Shown piece by piece: positions 8,095-17,831 of a stretch of 64,000 nt of DNA. Position 1 is the first letter of the stretch, and each line of letters opens with the position of its first letter. This stretch comes from Streptococcus sp. Lineage in GTDB: Bacteria; Bacillota; Bacilli; Lactobacillales; Streptococcaceae. The notes below the pieces were generated by a model. It was not told where the DNA came from. It did no database searches and saw only the letters and a program-made list of their open reading frames with translations. The position numbers and the translations under genes were made by a program. The stretch is taken from assembly GCA_030528055.1 (NCBI GenBank), contig JAUMZQ010000003.1:114754-178753 (forward strand), read 5' to 3'.

Positions 8095-8331
8095 AGTAGA
8101 GTAGGCTTACGAACTTGCACAGAGAGTGTTGATAGCTGGGAACAACACCAAGAAAGTAATGACCGAAGAACATGCTACTAATGAATACTTTTTTAGAATT
8201 TATTCATTAGGATTTCTGTTGTGTAAATTAGAACACAGACGCTACTCACGTTACGAGTTAGAGGTTGCGATGCAACGAACAACAGTGGTACCACGGCTTT
8301 CGTCTGTTTATACAGATGGAAGCTGTTTTTT
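8095..8331 (+). promoter_or_regulatory. T-box riboswitch with Asn (AAC) specifier, upstream of aspS
   Basis: Stem I is closed by AGTAG (8095-8099) with CTACT (8175-8179). Inside are an AGTA on the 5' side (8100-8103), an AGAGAG bulge, an apical hairpin (GTGTTG 8126-8131 with CAACAC 8143-8148) and, on the 3' side, GAA then GAACA. By the usual geometry, in which the triplet is followed by A, the specifier is AAC at 8169-8171, Asn. The one-base-shifted triplet is GAA, Glu. The T-box core TGGTACC at 8286-8292 pairs with the uncharged tRNA acceptor end. A competing terminator (8293-8326) ends in a T-run. Uncharged tRNA would permit read-through into aspS. Confidence 0.88.
8293..8331 (+). terminator. 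T-box attenuator terminator
   Basis: A 14-bp stem with three G-U pairs (8293-8306 with 8313-8326), followed by a T-run to 8331. Its 5' strand overlaps the end of the T-box sequence, as expected for a mutually exclusive antiterminator. Confidence 0.85.
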
Positions 8332-8378
8332 GTGGTTTTTGCTAGTACCATAAAAAAACTGCTGACTATTGGTAAAAT

Positions 8379-8416
8379 AAGTATCAGATGAATGCTAACA
8401 ATCTGATAGTACTTTT
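8379..8416 (+). other. Bulged hairpin between the T-box terminator and aspS
   Basis: AAGTA-TCAGAT (8379-8389) pairs with ATCTGA-TAG-TACTT, leaving a 3-nt bulge, followed by TTTAG. It could be a weak second terminator or an RNA-processing/translation structure; function unassigned. Confidence 0.35.
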
Positions 8417-8446
8417 AGCGAATAAAACTTTTGAAAGAGGAAATGA

Positions 8447-10183
8447 ATGAAAGAAATCTTTATTGGAAATTATGGCTTGGAACAAGTCGGACAAAAACTG
8501 ACAGCTACTGGTTGGGTAGCAAATATACGAAATCATGGGAAATTAGCTTTTATTGAATTGCGAGATCGTGAAGGATTATTGCAAATCTTTGTTGGTGGTG
8601 ATAGCCCAGCTTTTTCAATGATAGAGAGTATCAATAAAGAAGATGTTTTATCTGTTACAGGAGAAGTTGTTAAAAGAGAGGAGCGTTTCGTTAATAAAGC
8701 GATTCAGTCAGGTCAGGTGGAGCTAAGAGCGGAGAAAATAGAAATTGTCGCTGGTAGTAAAGCACTTCCTTTTGAACTAGATCAACATGCACATGTCGGT
8801 GAAGAATTGAGGCATAAATACCGTTACTTGGATTTGCGAAGAAGCCAAATGACCCAAAATCTTAAACTACGCCACCAAGTGATGACCACTATTCGTCAAT
8901 ATCTGAATCAGCAAGAGTTTCTTGAGATAGAGACCCCTTATCTAACGAAGTCAACACCAGAAGGAGCAAGAGATTTTTTGGTTCCGAGCAGAGTATTTAA
9001 AAATCAGTTTTATGCTCTACCACAAAGCCCTCAAATGCTCAAACAATTATTGATGGGAGCGGGCTTGGAACGTTATTATCAAATTGTGAGATGTTTTCGC
9101 GATGAGGACTTAAGAGGGGATCGCCAACCAGAATTCACACAAGTAGATTTAGAGATTAGTTTCGCAAATGAAGAAGAAATCCGAAATCTAGTAGAAAAAA
9201 TGCTCAAGGCTATCATAAAAGAGACACGTGGAATAGAAATGACAGAAGCGTTTCCTACTATTAGCTACGATGAAGCCATGCGTCGTTTTGGAACAGATAA
9301 GCCAGATACTCGATTTGGCGTAGAACTTAAAAATTTAACAACTATTTGTAAGGATAATACGTCTCTTTTTATCAAACAAGTATTTTCAAATGAAGAAGAA
9401 ATCATGGGAATCTGCGTGCCTCAAGCTGGAGGAGTCTTTAGCAAGAAACAGCTAAGTCATTTTTATCAAGAAATGAAAGAATTCGGAGCTAGTAAATTTG
9501 CCAGTTTAAAAGTAGAATCAGGAAATCTACAAGGAAGCCTAGCTTCAACTTTCCAAGAAGAAGCTACAGCTATTTTGAATACCTTTGAAGCAAAAGAAGG
9601 AGATTTGATTTTACTAGTAACCGCTAAAAAACGGCGCGCACAAGAAGCTCTTGGGCACTTACGTTTAGAAATAGCAAAACAACTGGACTTAATTGATGAG
9701 GCTGCACTTCATTTTCTTTGGGTGTTGGATTGGCCACTATTAGAGTGGAATGAAGAGAAAAATCGTTACCAAGCGATGCACCATCCTTTTACACAAGGTA
9801 TTTTTGATCAACAGGACAATCTCGAGGATATCAAAAGCCATGCCTACGATATTGTCTTGAATGGATACGAAATTGGTGGAGGAAGCCTAAGAATTCATAA
9901 GCGAGAAAATCAAGAGTCAATGTTTGAACTTCTTGGTATGAAAAAAGAAGATTATGAAAGAGATTTTGGTTTCTTTTTAGAGGCTTTAGATTATGGGTTC
10001 CCTCCACATGGTGGCTTGGCTCTTGGTTTAGATCGTTTGGTAATGATTTTAGCAGGCGAAGAAAATATTCGTCAGGTCATTGCTTTTCCTAAAAATGGAA
10101 CGGGCTTAGATCCAATGCTAGCTAGCCCAAGCTTAGTTTCGGATAAACAATTAAAAGAATTAAGTCTAAACTTAATTGAGTAA
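8447..10183 (+). CDS. aspS: Aspartyl-tRNA synthetase, probably non-discriminating, T-box controlled
   Basis: 578 aa class II bacterial-type AspRS. Order: OB-fold anticodon domain (1-105), catalytic core with motif 1 region, FRDEDLRGDRQPEFTQ (motif 2), a GAD insert (about 290-400) and motif 3 LALGLDRLVMIL. In the anticodon-binding loop it reads IRNHGKLAF: a His where discriminating bacterial AspRSs usually have Leu (RRDLG). That His is a feature of non-discriminating enzymes, which charge both tRNA-Asp and tRNA-Asn with Asp. The Asn-type T-box upstream and gatCAB downstream support a role making Asp-tRNA-Asn for amidation. Streptococci usually carry aspS beside hisS, so this may be a second copy; that cannot be checked here. 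Confidence 0.9.
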   Translation: MKEIFIGNYGLEQVGQKLTATGWVANIRNHGKLAFIELRDREGLLQIFVGGDSPAFSMIESINKEDVLSVTGEVVKREERFVNKAIQSGQVELRAEKIEIVAGSKALPFELDQHAHVGEELRHKYRYLDLRRSQMTQNLKLRHQVMTTIRQYLNQQEFLEIETPYLTKSTPEGARDFLVPSRVFKNQFYALPQSPQMLKQLLMGAGLERYYQIVRCFRDEDLRGDRQPEFTQVDLEISFANEEEIRNLVEKMLKAIIKETRGIEMTEAFPTISYDEAMRRFGTDKPDTRFGVELKNLTTICKDNTSLFIKQVFSNEEEIMGICVPQAGGVFSKKQLSHFYQEMKEFGASKFASLKVESGNLQGSLASTFQEEATAILNTFEAKEGDLILLVTAKKRRAQEALGHLRLEIAKQLDLIDEAALHFLWVLDWPLLEWNEEKNRYQAMHHPFTQGIFDQQDNLEDIKSHAYDIVLNGYEIGGGSLRIHKRENQESMFELLGMKKEDYERDFGFFLEALDYGFPPHGGLALGLDRLVMILAGEENIRQVIAFPKNGTGLDPMLASPSLVSDKQLKELSLNLIE

Positions 10184-10377
10184 ATCCTCTATTTTGTGAT
10201 AAAATGATAGAGTTGAATAAAGAAAAATTTGTTGTATGCTAGTCACTTTGTCACCTATTTTTCCTAGGAAGGTATTTTGTGATTTCATAATGAACAAATC
10301 GCTTATTTCGTTTGAATAAACGGGTTGCTCAGGGTATTTAAACGAATGATATAACAATTATAGTAAAGGAATTGAAT
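10184..10377 (+). other. Structured gap between aspS and gatC
   Basis: No terminator with a T-run is seen, so read-through from aspS is possible. It contains a 10-bp palindrome (TTCCTAGGAA, near 10261) and an imperfect 10-bp inverted repeat CGTTTGAATA / TATTTAAACG around 10314-10345. Next comes an extended -10 candidate TGATATAAC at 10347-10355, with a poor -35 (TTGCTC, 19-nt spacing). gatC may thus also have its own promoter. Confidence 0.4.
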
Positions 10378-10680
10378 ATGAAAATTACTCAAGAAGAAGT
10401 AACTCATGTTGCCAATTTGTCAAAACTTTCTTTTTCATCAGAAGAAACAGCAGAATTTGCAACAACCTTATCCAAAATTGTGGAAATGGTAGAATTACTA
10501 AATGAAGTGGATACAACTGGAGTACCTTTTACTTCAAATGTAGCAAAAAATGTAAATTATATGCGAGAAGATATTGCTCAAGCTGGTTGGAACCGTGAAG
10601 AATTGTTCCAAAATGTTCCTGAAAAGGAACGAGGCTACATCAAAGTACCAGCAATTTTAGATGATGGAGGAGATGCTTAA
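10378..10680 (+). CDS. gatC: Asp-tRNA(Asn)/Glu-tRNA(Gln) amidotransferase subunit C
   Basis: 100 aa. GatC wraps around GatA and stabilises the GatAB interface. The N-terminal [17 protein letters not shown] is typical, as is the C-terminal [11 protein letters not shown]. The ATG at 10378 has AAAGGA 7 nt upstream, better placed than the in-frame TTG at 10372. The stop overlaps the gatA start by one base, so the three subunits are translationally coupled. Confidence 0.95.
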   Translation: MKITQEEVTHVANLSKLSFSSEETAEFATTLSKIVEMVELLNEVDTTGVPFTSNVAKNVNYMREDIAQAGWNREELFQNVPEKERGYIKVPAILDDGGDA

Positions 10681-12146
10681 TGACTTTGAATCAAAAATCT
10701 ATTGAAGAACTGCATGATCTTCTTGTAAACAAAGAAATTTCCGCGATCGAATTAACTCAATCAACACTAGAAGATATAAAAAAGAGAGAATCAGCTGTTG
10801 ATAGTTTTATTACCATCAGTGAAAAAGAAGCATTAGCACAAGCTGAAGCTATAGATGCCAAAGGAATTGACCCAGACAATTTGGCGAGTGGGATTCCTAT
10901 TGCGGTAAAAGACAATATTTCTACTAAGGGAATCTTGACTACCGCTGCTTCTCAACTGTTGTATAATTACCAACCTATCTTTAATGCGACTAGTGTTGAA
11001 AAATTGTATCAAAACGATATGATTATCATTGGTAAAACAAACATGGACGAATTTGCCATGGGTGGTTCAAGCGAAAATTCACATTTTAAGACAACAAAAA
11101 ATGCTTGGAATGAAAGCAAAGTTCCCGGTGGTTCATCAGGAGGATCTGCAACTGCAGTAGCTTCAGGACAAGTCCGCCTCTCTCTCGGTTCGGATACAGG
11201 TGGTTCTATTCGCCAACCCGCTTCTTTCAATGGAGTTGTTGGTTTAAAACCAACTTATGGACGAGTTTCTCGTTTTGGTTTGATTGCTTTTGGGAGTTCC
11301 TTGGATCAAATAGGGCCTTTTTCTCAAACTGTAAAGGAAAATGCTCAACTACTAAATGTTATCGCTGGAAATGATAAAAAAGATTCTACTTCTTCACAAG
11401 AACTTGTTCCTGATTTTACGAGTAAGATTGCTCAGGATATTAAAGGACTTAAAATTGCTCTTCCTAAGGAGTATATGGGCGAAGGAATTGATGAAAAAGT
11501 AAAAGAAAAAATCATTGCTGCTGCAAAACATTTAGAAAGTTTAGGAGCTATTGTAGAAGAAGTGAGTCTACCTCATAGCAAGTACGGAGTAGCGGTCTAC
11601 TACATTATTGCTTCCTCAGAAGCTAGTTCAAATTTACAACGATTTGATGGGATTCGTTACGGTTATCGTGCTGAAGATATTGAGAATTTGGAAGATGTTT
11701 ATGTCAAATCTAGAAGTCAAGGATTTGGTGAAGAAGTCAAACGTAGAATTATGTTGGGTACTTTCAGTTTATCTTCTGGTTACTATGATGCTTACTTTAA
11801 AAAGGCTGGTCAAGTTCGAACTTTAATCATGCAAGACTTTGCTAAAGTTTTTGAGAAATACGATCTTATATTAGGGCCAACTGCTCCAACAGTTGCTTAT
11901 GATCTAGGAACGCAAAACCATGATCCAGTTGCTATGTACTTAGCTGACCTTCTAACCATTCCTGTTAACCTAGCAGGTCTTCCAGGAATCTCTATTCCTG
12001 CGGGATTTGTAGATGGTTTACCAGTTGGTTTGCAGTTGATTGGTAATCATTTTGATGAAGAGACTATTTATCAAGTTGCGGCAGCTTTTGAAGCAACAAC
12101 AGATTATCATAAGCAACAACCAGTTATTTTTGGAGGTGAAGCTTAA
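10680..12146 (+). CDS. gatA: Asp-tRNA(Asn)/Glu-tRNA(Gln) amidotransferase subunit A
   Basis: 488 aa amidase-signature protein that releases ammonia from glutamine (or asparagine) and channels it to GatB. The Ser-cisSer-Lys triad is visible: Lys77 in [11 protein letters not shown], Ser152 in PGGSSGGSA and nucleophile Ser176 in [10 protein letters not shown]. In streptococci without GlnRS this complex is essential for Gln-tRNA-Gln. With a non-discriminating AspRS upstream it could also make Asn-tRNA-Asn. Overlaps gatC and gatB by one base each (TAATG). Confidence 0.97.
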   Translation: MTLNQKSIEELHDLLVNKEISAIELTQSTLEDIKKRESAVDSFITISEKEALAQAEAIDAKGIDPDNLASGIPIAVKDNISTKGILTTAASQLLYNYQPIFNATSVEKLYQNDMIIIGKTNMDEFAMGGSSENSHFKTTKNAWNESKVPGGSSGGSATAVASGQVRLSLGSDTGGSIRQPASFNGVVGLKPTYGRVSRFGLIAFGSSLDQIGPFSQTVKENAQLLNVIAGNDKKDSTSSQELVPDFTSKIAQDIKGLKIALPKEYMGEGIDEKVKEKIIAAAKHLESLGAIVEEVSLPHSKYGVAVYYIIASSEASSNLQRFDGIRYGYRAEDIENLEDVYVKSRSQGFGEEVKRRIMLGTFSLSSGYYDAYFKKAGQVRTLIMQDFAKVFEKYDLILGPTAPTVAYDLGTQNHDPVAMYLADLLTIPVNLAGLPGISIPAGFVDGLPVGLQLIGNHFDEETIYQVAAAFEATTDYHKQQPVIFGGEA

Positions 12147-13579
12147 TGAACTTTGAAACAGTTATCGGATTGGAAGTCCATGTTGAATTAAAAACAAATT
12201 CAAAAATTTTCTCGCCAGCACCAGCTCATTTTGGAGAAGATCCAAATGCCAACACCAACATTGTTGATTGGTCATTTCCCGGTGTTCTTCCTGTTATGAA
12301 CAAAGGGGTCATTGATTACGGTATTAAAGCGGCCTTAGCTTTAAATATGGATATCCATCAAAAAATGCACTTTGATCGTAAAAATTATTTTTATCCAGAT
12401 AATCCAAAGGCTTACCAAATTTCTCAATTTGATGAACCGATTGGTTACAATGGTTGGATTGACATTGAATTAGAAGATGGAACTAGCAAAAAAATTCGTA
12501 TTGAACGTGCTCATTTAGAGGAAGATGCTGGGAAGAACACACACGGTAGTGACGGTTATTCTTATGTGGATTTGAATCGTCAAGGTGTTCCTCTAATTGA
12601 AATCGTATCAGAAGCAGATATGCGTAGCCCTGAGGAAGCCTATGCCTATTTGACGGCTTTGAAAGAGATTATTCAATATACAGGTATCTCGGATGTCAAA
12701 ATGGAAGAAGGATCCATGCGTGTGGATGCCAATATTTCGATTCGTCCTTATGGACAGGAAGAATTCGGAACGAAAACAGAGTTGAAGAATCTTAATTCCT
12801 TTAACTTTGTTCGTAGAGGTCTTGCATTTGAAGAGAAGCGTCAAGCAGAAGTTTTACGTTCTGGAGGGGAAATCCGTCAAGAAACACGACGTTATGATGA
12901 GGCGACTGGTGAAACTCTCCTTATGCGTGTAAAAGAAGGTTCAGCAGATTATCGTTATTTCCCAGAGCCAGATTTACCCATTTTTGAAATTGAAGATGAA
13001 TGGATTCAACAAGTTCGATCAGAATTGCCAGCGTTTCCGAAGGAACGCCGAGCTAAATATGTAGCCGATTTTGGTTTGTCAGATTATGATGCCAAACAAT
13101 TAACAGCTACTAAAAATATTTCTGATTTCTTTGAAGCAGCAGTAGCTGCTGGCGGTGAAGCTAAGGCTATTTCAAACTGGCTTCAAGGAGAAGTGGCTCA
13201 ATATCTAAATGCAGAAGGAAAAACAATTGAAGAAATAGCTCTGACTCCTACTAATTTAGTGGAGATGTTGGCATTAATTACAGATGGTGTTATCTCTTCT
13301 AAAATTGCAAAAAAAGTTTTTGTTCATCTGGCTAAAAATGGTGGTTCAGCTAAGGAATACGTTGAGAAAGCTGGTTTGGTACAAATTTCAGATCCAGCAC
13401 AATTGTTACCGATTGTTCAAGAAGTGCTAGCAAGCAATGAGAAAGCTATCAATGACTACAAAGCTGGTAATAAAAATGCAGCTAAATCTTTAATTGGTCA
13501 ATTGATGAAAGCTACGAAAGGGCAAGCAAACCCACAAGTTGCACAGAAAATTTTAAATGAAGAATTAGCTAAATTATAG
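12146..13579 (+). CDS. gatB: Asp-tRNA(Asn)/Glu-tRNA(Gln) amidotransferase subunit B
   Basis: 477 aa. GatB phosphorylates the misacylated Glu or Asp on its tRNA and transfers ammonia to it. The N-terminal cradle starts [20 protein letters not shown], conserved in all Gat[12 protein letters not shown] and [15 protein letters not shown] line the kinase site. The C-terminal helical YqeY-like tail (about 330-477) contacts tRNA. Final gene of gatCAB; a strong terminator follows. Confidence 0.97.
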   Translation: MNFETVIGLEVHVELKTNSKIFSPAPAHFGEDPNANTNIVDWSFPGVLPVMNKGVIDYGIKAALALNMDIHQKMHFDRKNYFYPDNPKAYQISQFDEPIGYNGWIDIELEDGTSKKIRIERAHLEEDAGKNTHGSDGYSYVDLNRQGVPLIEIVSEADMRSPEEAYAYLTALKEIIQYTGISDVKMEEGSMRVDANISIRPYGQEEFGTKTELKNLNSFNFVRRGLAFEEKRQAEVLRSGGEIRQETRRYDEATGETLLMRVKEGSADYRYFPEPDLPIFEIEDEWIQQVRSELPAFPKERRAKYVADFGLSDYDAKQLTATKNISDFFEAAVAAGGEAKAISNWLQGEVAQYLNAEGKTIEEIALTPTNLVEMLALITDGVISSKIAKKVFVHLAKNGGSAKEYVEKAGLVQISDPAQLLPIVQEVLASNEKAINDYKAGNKNAAKSLIGQLMKATKGQANPQVAQKILNEELAKL

Positions 13580-13602
13580 AGAATCAGTGATTACTCTCTC
13601 GT

Positions 13603-13638
13603 AAAAAGTCATTAGAATTTTTATTCTGGTGGCTTTTT
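13603..13638 (+). terminator. Terminator of gatCAB
   Basis: A 16-bp stem with several G-U pairs (13603-13618 with 13623-13638), a TTTT loop and a T-rich 3' strand. Confidence 0.88.
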
Positions 13639-13744
13639 AGTATTTTATATGAAAATGATAGTGAATGAAACAGTTGTGAAAAGCTAATTTTAAAAGATAA
13701 ATTGCAAAAATAAAACTGTCCCCATACAGTCAAGTTTATTTCAT

Positions 13745-13773
13745 TTGCAGTCGGTAGTTATTATTGATAAAAT
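13745..13773 (+). promoter_or_regulatory. truA promoter giving a probably leaderless transcript
   Basis: TTGCAG at 13745-13750, 17-nt spacer, TAAAAT at 13768-13773 preceded by TGA (extended -10). The -10 ends only 6 nt before the truA ATG at 13780, so transcription should begin at or next to the start codon. No Shine-Dalgarno sequence is present. Confidence 0.7.
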
Positions 13774-13779
13774 AACAAC

Positions 13780-14529
13780 ATGGTGAGATATAAAGCGATT
13801 ATTTCTTATGATGGGTATGCTTTTGCAGGCTTTCAACGTCAGCCACATGTACGCAGTGTCCAAGAAGAAATAGAAAAAACCTTATTGAAGATAAATAGTG
13901 GTCAAGAAGTCCTAGTTCATGGTGCGGGGAGAACAGATAGTGGAGTGCATGCTTTGGGACAAGTCATTCACTTTGATTTACCACAACTAAGAGATATAGA
14001 AAAACTACGTTTTGCTTTGGACACTCAGTCTCCCGAAGATATTGATGTAATAGCCGTTGAAAAAGTAGCAGATACTTTTCATTGTCGTTATGCCAAACAC
14101 TCTAAAACCTATGAATTTTTAGTGGATATTGGCCGTCCTAAAAATCCCATAATGCGCCATTACGCCACTCATTTTCCTTATCCAATAGAATTTGAACGAA
14201 TTCAAAAAGCAATAAAAAAGCTAGAAGGAACTCATGATTTTACAGGATTTACAGCTTCTGGGACTAGTGTTGTAGACAAAGTGAGAACGATAACGCAAGC
14301 GCAGGTAGTTTATGATACAGATAGACAATTTTTGATTTTTACTTTTTCTGGAAATGGTTTTCTATACAAGCAGATTCGAAATATGGTAGGAACATTATTG
14401 AAAATTGGCAATCATAGAATGGATATCGAACAAATAGATCGTATTTTAACCGAAAAAAATCGTAATTTAGCTGGACCAACCGCTGCACCAAATGGTCTGT
14501 TCTTAAAGGAAATAAACTATGAAGAATAA
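13780..14529 (+). CDS. truA: tRNA pseudouridine(38-40) synthase TruA
   Basis: 249 aa. Converts U38-U40 in the anticodon arm of many tRNAs to pseudouridine. The catalytic Asp is in [17 protein letters not shown]. The start gives [20 protein letters not shown], the normal TruA N terminus, so the ATG at 13780 is firm although no ribosome-binding site precedes it. First gene of a four-gene run; the next gene starts inside its last 11 bases. Confidence 0.95.
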   Translation: MVRYKAIISYDGYAFAGFQRQPHVRSVQEEIEKTLLKINSGQEVLVHGAGRTDSGVHALGQVIHFDLPQLRDIEKLRFALDTQSPEDIDVIAVEKVADTFHCRYAKHSKTYEFLVDIGRPKNPIMRHYATHFPYPIEFERIQKAIKKLEGTHDFTGFTASGTSVVDKVRTITQAQVVYDTDRQFLIFTFSGNGFLYKQIRNMVGTLLKIGNHRMDIEQIDRILTEKNRNLAGPTAAPNGLFLKEINYEE

Positions 14530-15283
14530 ATTGATTTTAGCTATTTCAGGAAATGATATTTACAGTGGCGGAGGTTTACATGCTGATTTAACAACCTATA
14601 CAGTTAACAAATTGCATGGATTTGTTGCCGTGACTTGTTTAACGACTGCAACAGAAAATGACTTTAATATCATCCCGATAGATACTCAACTATTTGAACA
14701 ACAATTAGTAAGTTTAACGACTATTGAATTTGGTGCCATAAAAATTGGATTATTACCGAATATTGAAATAGCTGAGTTGACTCTCCAGTTTATTAAAGAA
14801 AATCCGAGAATACCAGTAGTGTTAGATCCAGTTTTGGTGTGTAAAGAAAAGCATGATGTAGCAGTTAGTAACCTGCGAGATGAATTGATTAAATTTTTCC
14901 CTTATGTAGATATTGTTACCCCAAATTTGATAGAAGCACAATTACTAACTCAGACAACGCTTGAAAGTACAGAGGACATGAAAGAGGCTGCTAAAATTTT
15001 TCATGATTTAGGTGCTCCAGCCGTTGTTATCAAAGGAGGCAATCGATTTAATAAAGAAGAAGCCGTAGATGTATTTTATGATGGTCAAAATCTTCAGATT
15101 ATTTCTTCACCAGTTCTTTTGAGTAATAATACTGGAGCTGGTTGCACTTTTGCCTCTAGTATCGCCAGTCAGCTACTTTTAGGGCAGTCTCTTTGGGATG
15201 CCGTGAAAATAAGTAAAAAATTTGTTTATCAAGCTATCAGAGAATCAGATCAATACGGAGTTATACCTTATGAAAATGAATAA
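14519..15283 (+). CDS. pdxK: Pyridoxine/hydroxymethylpyrimidine kinase (PdxK/ThiD-like)
   Basis: 254 aa ribokinase-superfamily enzyme. [18 protein letters not shown] is the substrate-binding start. [10 protein letters not shown] and [11 protein letters not shown] are family strands, and [17 protein letters not shown] is the anion hole with the catalytic position in the GAGC motif. Such proteins phosphorylate pyridoxine or hydroxymethylpyrimidine. The adjacent ECF S component for a vitamin precursor suggests uptake-coupled salvage, and streptococcal homologues in this truA cluster are usually called pyridoxine kinases. Substrate not decidable here. AAGGAA precedes the ATG, which overlaps truA. 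Confidence 0.82.
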   Translation: MKNKLILAISGNDIYSGGGLHADLTTYTVNKLHGFVAVTCLTTATENDFNIIPIDTQLFEQQLVSLTTIEFGAIKIGLLPNIEIAELTLQFIKENPRIPVVLDPVLVCKEKHDVAVSNLRDELIKFFPYVDIVTPNLIEAQLLTQTTLESTEDMKEAAKIFHDLGAPAVVIKGGNRFNKEEAVDVFYDGQNLQIISSPVLLSNNTGAGCTFASSIASQLLLGQSLWDAVKISKKFVYQAIRESDQYGVIPYENE

Positions 15284-15743
15284 AACACAGAAACTAACAA
15301 TATTATCTTTTATCATCGCTCTATCCATTGTGCTAGGCAATTTTTTCAAAATCCCAACTGTAGCAGGTTTTGTCACCCTTTTAGATGCAGGGATATTTTT
15401 TACCGCTTTTTATTTTGGAAAGAATGAGGGAGCTGTTGTAGGAGGATTATCTGGTTTTCTAATTGATTTGATCGCAGGATATCCTCAATGGATGCTATTT
15501 AGTTTAGTAATTCATGGCTTACAGGGTTATTTTGCAGGTTTAAATGGGAAATGGCGTCCGATTGGTTTATTATTATCCACTATAATCATGGTCGGAGGAT
15601 ATGCCTTGGCTTCCATTGTATTAGAAGGTACAGGTGTCATAGTTGCGTCTATATTGCCAAATTTTGCTCAAAATACTGTTGGTATCATTTTTGGATTCGT
15701 TTTGTACAAAGCATTTTCTAGACTACCCAAAATAGTATCTTAA
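15270..15743 (+). CDS. ECF transporter S component (vitamin precursor uptake)
   Basis: 157 aa integral membrane protein with about five to six hydrophobic segments and the ECF-S type arrangement: short N terminus, [20 protein letters not shown], then [20 protein letters not shown] components bind the vitamin and dock on a shared EcfAAT energising module encoded elsewhere. Next to a PdxK/ThiD-like kinase, the ligand is probably pyridoxine or hydroxymethylpyrimidine (PdxU/HmpT-like). The ATG at 15270 has GGAG 9 nt upstream and overlaps the kinase gene by 14 nt. Confidence 0.8.
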   Translation: MKMNKTQKLTILSFIIALSIVLGNFFKIPTVAGFVTLLDAGIFFTAFYFGKNEGAVVGGLSGFLIDLIAGYPQWMLFSLVIHGLQGYFAGLNGKWRPIGLLLSTIIMVGGYALASIVLEGTGVIVASILPNFAQNTVGIIFGFVLYKAFSRLPKIVS

Positions 15744-15790
15744 AATTTCTCGTATCCTATTCGTGTAGTAGTCAAAAAGGAAGTATGAAT

Positions 15791-16354
15791 ATGAAATTAC
15801 AAGAAATAAAAAAACAAACGGAGCAGATTGTAAAAGATGTTCTAGAAAAATCTGCTTTAGAATCTGGCGACATTTTTGTATTAGGCTTATCTTCTAGCGA
15901 AGTTATTGGAGGACACATTGGAAAAAACTCTAGTCAAGAAGTCGGAGAAATAATTGTCAAAACAATACTAGATATATTGGAACCAAAAAAAGTTCACTTG
16001 GCTGTTCAGGGATGTGAGCATTTGAACAGAGCATTGGTTGTAGAGAAAGAAGTGGCAAGAGCTTACCAACTAGAAGTGGTTAATGTGCTACCGACTTTAC
16101 ATGCTGGTGGTAGCGGTCAACTAGCCGCCTTTAAATATATGAAAAATCCAGTAGAAGTTGAGTTTATAACTGCTCAAGCTGGATTAGATATTGGAGATAC
16201 TGCAATAGGAATGCACGTAAAGCATGTACAAATTCCGATTCGTCCTGTTTTGCGTGAATTGGGAAAAGTACATGTCACTGCGCTAGCTAGTCGACCTAAG
16301 CTCATCGGAGGAGCCCGTGCAGAGTATCAGCAGGATTCCATTCGTAAATTCTAA
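15791..16354 (+). CDS. TIGR01440/DUF436 family protein
   Basis: 187 aa from the ATG at 15791 (in-frame ATG at 15785 gives 189 aa). AGGA sits 9 nt before 15791 but only 3 nt before 15785, so the later start is preferred. Conserved features: [46 protein letters not shown] and GGARAEYQ. The family is widespread in Firmicutes and is often placed beside vitamin-kinase or serine-metabolism genes, but I know of no established function. Last gene of the truA run. Confidence 0.8.
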   Translation: MKLQEIKKQTEQIVKDVLEKSALESGDIFVLGLSSSEVIGGHIGKNSSQEVGEIIVKTILDILEPKKVHLAVQGCEHLNRALVVEKEVARAYQLEVVNVLPTLHAGGSGQLAAFKYMKNPVEVEFITAQAGLDIGDTAIGMHVKHVQIPIRPVLRELGKVHVTALASRPKLIGGARAEYQQDSIRKF

Positions 16355-16874
16355 AACCTAAATCTTAAGTCAGTGAAGCATCTTGGATAAATTTGGAACA
16401 AAATGTAATTCAATTACTTAATAATTTAAAGAGGAAAATTCTTTCTAGCGAAATAATCAATTCTCAAGAATATAACTATAAAATCAAAAAAGGTTGTATC
16501 TTGATTAATTGGTTTTAACAATATTGTAGAATACAAAAACCTAAACTAATTACAAAATAGATATTGAAAATAAAAAATTAGTCTTCATTCTATTTTATAA
16601 GGTAAGGTTATAGAACAATGGTCTTAAATCTTTTAATGTTGAACAATTAAAAAGTTGTTTCAACCTAAAATAAAAGAGTATAGAGTCAAATATTTCTCCA
16701 ATATTTAGAGATTTTAGAGAGTATTAAAAAATATTCTAAAATCGTTTTTTAGCCCTTGTTTTTGTTAATGACATAAAAAATTAATAAGTTTATTATTGAA
16801 GTTAGAAATACGAGTAGGTAGAGAAGCAAAGCTATATTTTTAGATAATTAGAAGATATAGAAAGGAATTTTAGT
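16355..16874. other. 520-bp AT-rich gap, possible decayed sequence
   Basis: No intact gene. The stretch is markedly AT-rich. A start-less open stretch of about 45 codons (roughly 16370-16517, reading SEASWINLEQNVIQLL and on) could be the remains of a gene, but I do not recognise it. No tRNA, terminator with T-run or clear promoter is evident apart from AAAGGA before the next ATG. Confidence 0.5.
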
Positions 16875-17831
16875 ATGGAAAATAAAAAAATTAATAAAGT
16901 AGCTTTTGAAGGTGAGATTCATCTTGGGGGATATACTATACCTTGTTACGTATTAGATAATGGAACTAGAGTATTATCAGGTAGAGGAATGCAAAATGCT
17001 TTGAAAATGGTTGAAGAATCTGGAAGTGGCACTCAAACATCAGGTAAAAGGCTGAATCGCTATCTGGATCAAAAATCACTTGAACCCTTTATTTATAAAG
17101 AAAAAGACAGGTCTATGTTTGAACCGTTAACTTGTTATAAGGGGCAATCGAAAATTCACGGTTATGATGCTGAAATTCTGGCAGATGTGTGTGAAGCGTT
17201 TTTAGATGCTCGTAATAATATTAAACTAGCACCACGTCAAAAAATTATAGCGGAACAAGCAGAAATTCTAATGAGAGGTTTTGCTAGAGTCGGTATTTCT
17301 GCTCTAGTTGATGAGGCAACTGGATATCAATATGAAAGAGAACGCAATGAACTTCAAAACATACTAAATGCTTATGTATCGGAATCTGTTTTGAAATGGC
17401 AACTAATTTTTACCGACGATTTTTATAAGGAATTGTTTCGATTATGGGGGATTCCATTTACAGCAAAATATATTAGCAGAAAACCTCAATTTGTAGGCAA
17501 ATTAACAAATAAATATATATATTCTCAACTACCTAAAAATGTTGTTGAAGCCATAAAAGAAAAGACAAAAAAAGAAGGGTCAGAAGGATATGTATATAGA
17601 TGGCATCAAGCTTTAACTCCTGATGTTGGTAAAGAACACTTAAAAAAACAAATTACTGAGGTGACAACTCTCATGTCGATATCTAATAGTAGGGAAGAGT
17701 TTCAAAAACTATTTGATAAAAAATATTCAAATAAGGAACAGATGGAATTAGAATTAGATTTTGAAGATAATAAACTCAAAAAGGTATCAGAAAACAATGA
17801 GAATCAACTAACATTGTTTGATGATTTTTAA
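16875..17831 (+). CDS. P63C-domain protein (phage antirepressor-like family)
   Basis: 318 aa. The N-terminal part reads GGYTIPCYVLDNGTRVLSGR then GMQNALKM, a layout seen in mobile-element P63C proteins. About residues 185-280 match the P63C domain in spirit: LWGIPFTAKYISRKP, GKLTNKYIYSQLPKNV, EGYVYRWHQALTPDVG. P63C proteins occur in phages and islands and are loosely linked to antirepressors; the biochemical role is unknown. It is alone here, AT-rich, between conserved core genes, so horizontal acquisition is inferred. AAAGGA lies before the ATG. Confidence 0.75.
   Translation: MENKKINKVAFEGEIHLGGYTIPCYVLDNGTRVLSGRGMQNALKMVEESGSGTQTSGKRLNRYLDQKSLEPFIYKEKDRSMFEPLTCYKGQSKIHGYDAEILADVCEAFLDARNNIKLAPRQKIIAEQAEILMRGFARVGISALVDEATGYQYERERNELQNILNAYVSESVLKWQLIFTDDFYKELFRLWGIPFTAKYISRKPQFVGKLTNKYIYSQLPKNVVEAIKEKTKKEGSEGYVYRWHQALTPDVGKEHLKKQITEVTTLMSISNSREEFQKLFDKKYSNKEQMELELDFEDNKLKKVSENNENQLTLFDDF

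Noticed and set aside
8126-8353. A 75-codon open frame downstream of pncA
   Set aside because: It lies entirely within the T-box leader and terminator, whose RNA structure explains the sequence.
10172-10357. Minus-strand 61-codon open frame between aspS and gatC
   Set aside because: No ribosome-binding site, no recognisable protein, and it covers the palindromic regulatory gap.
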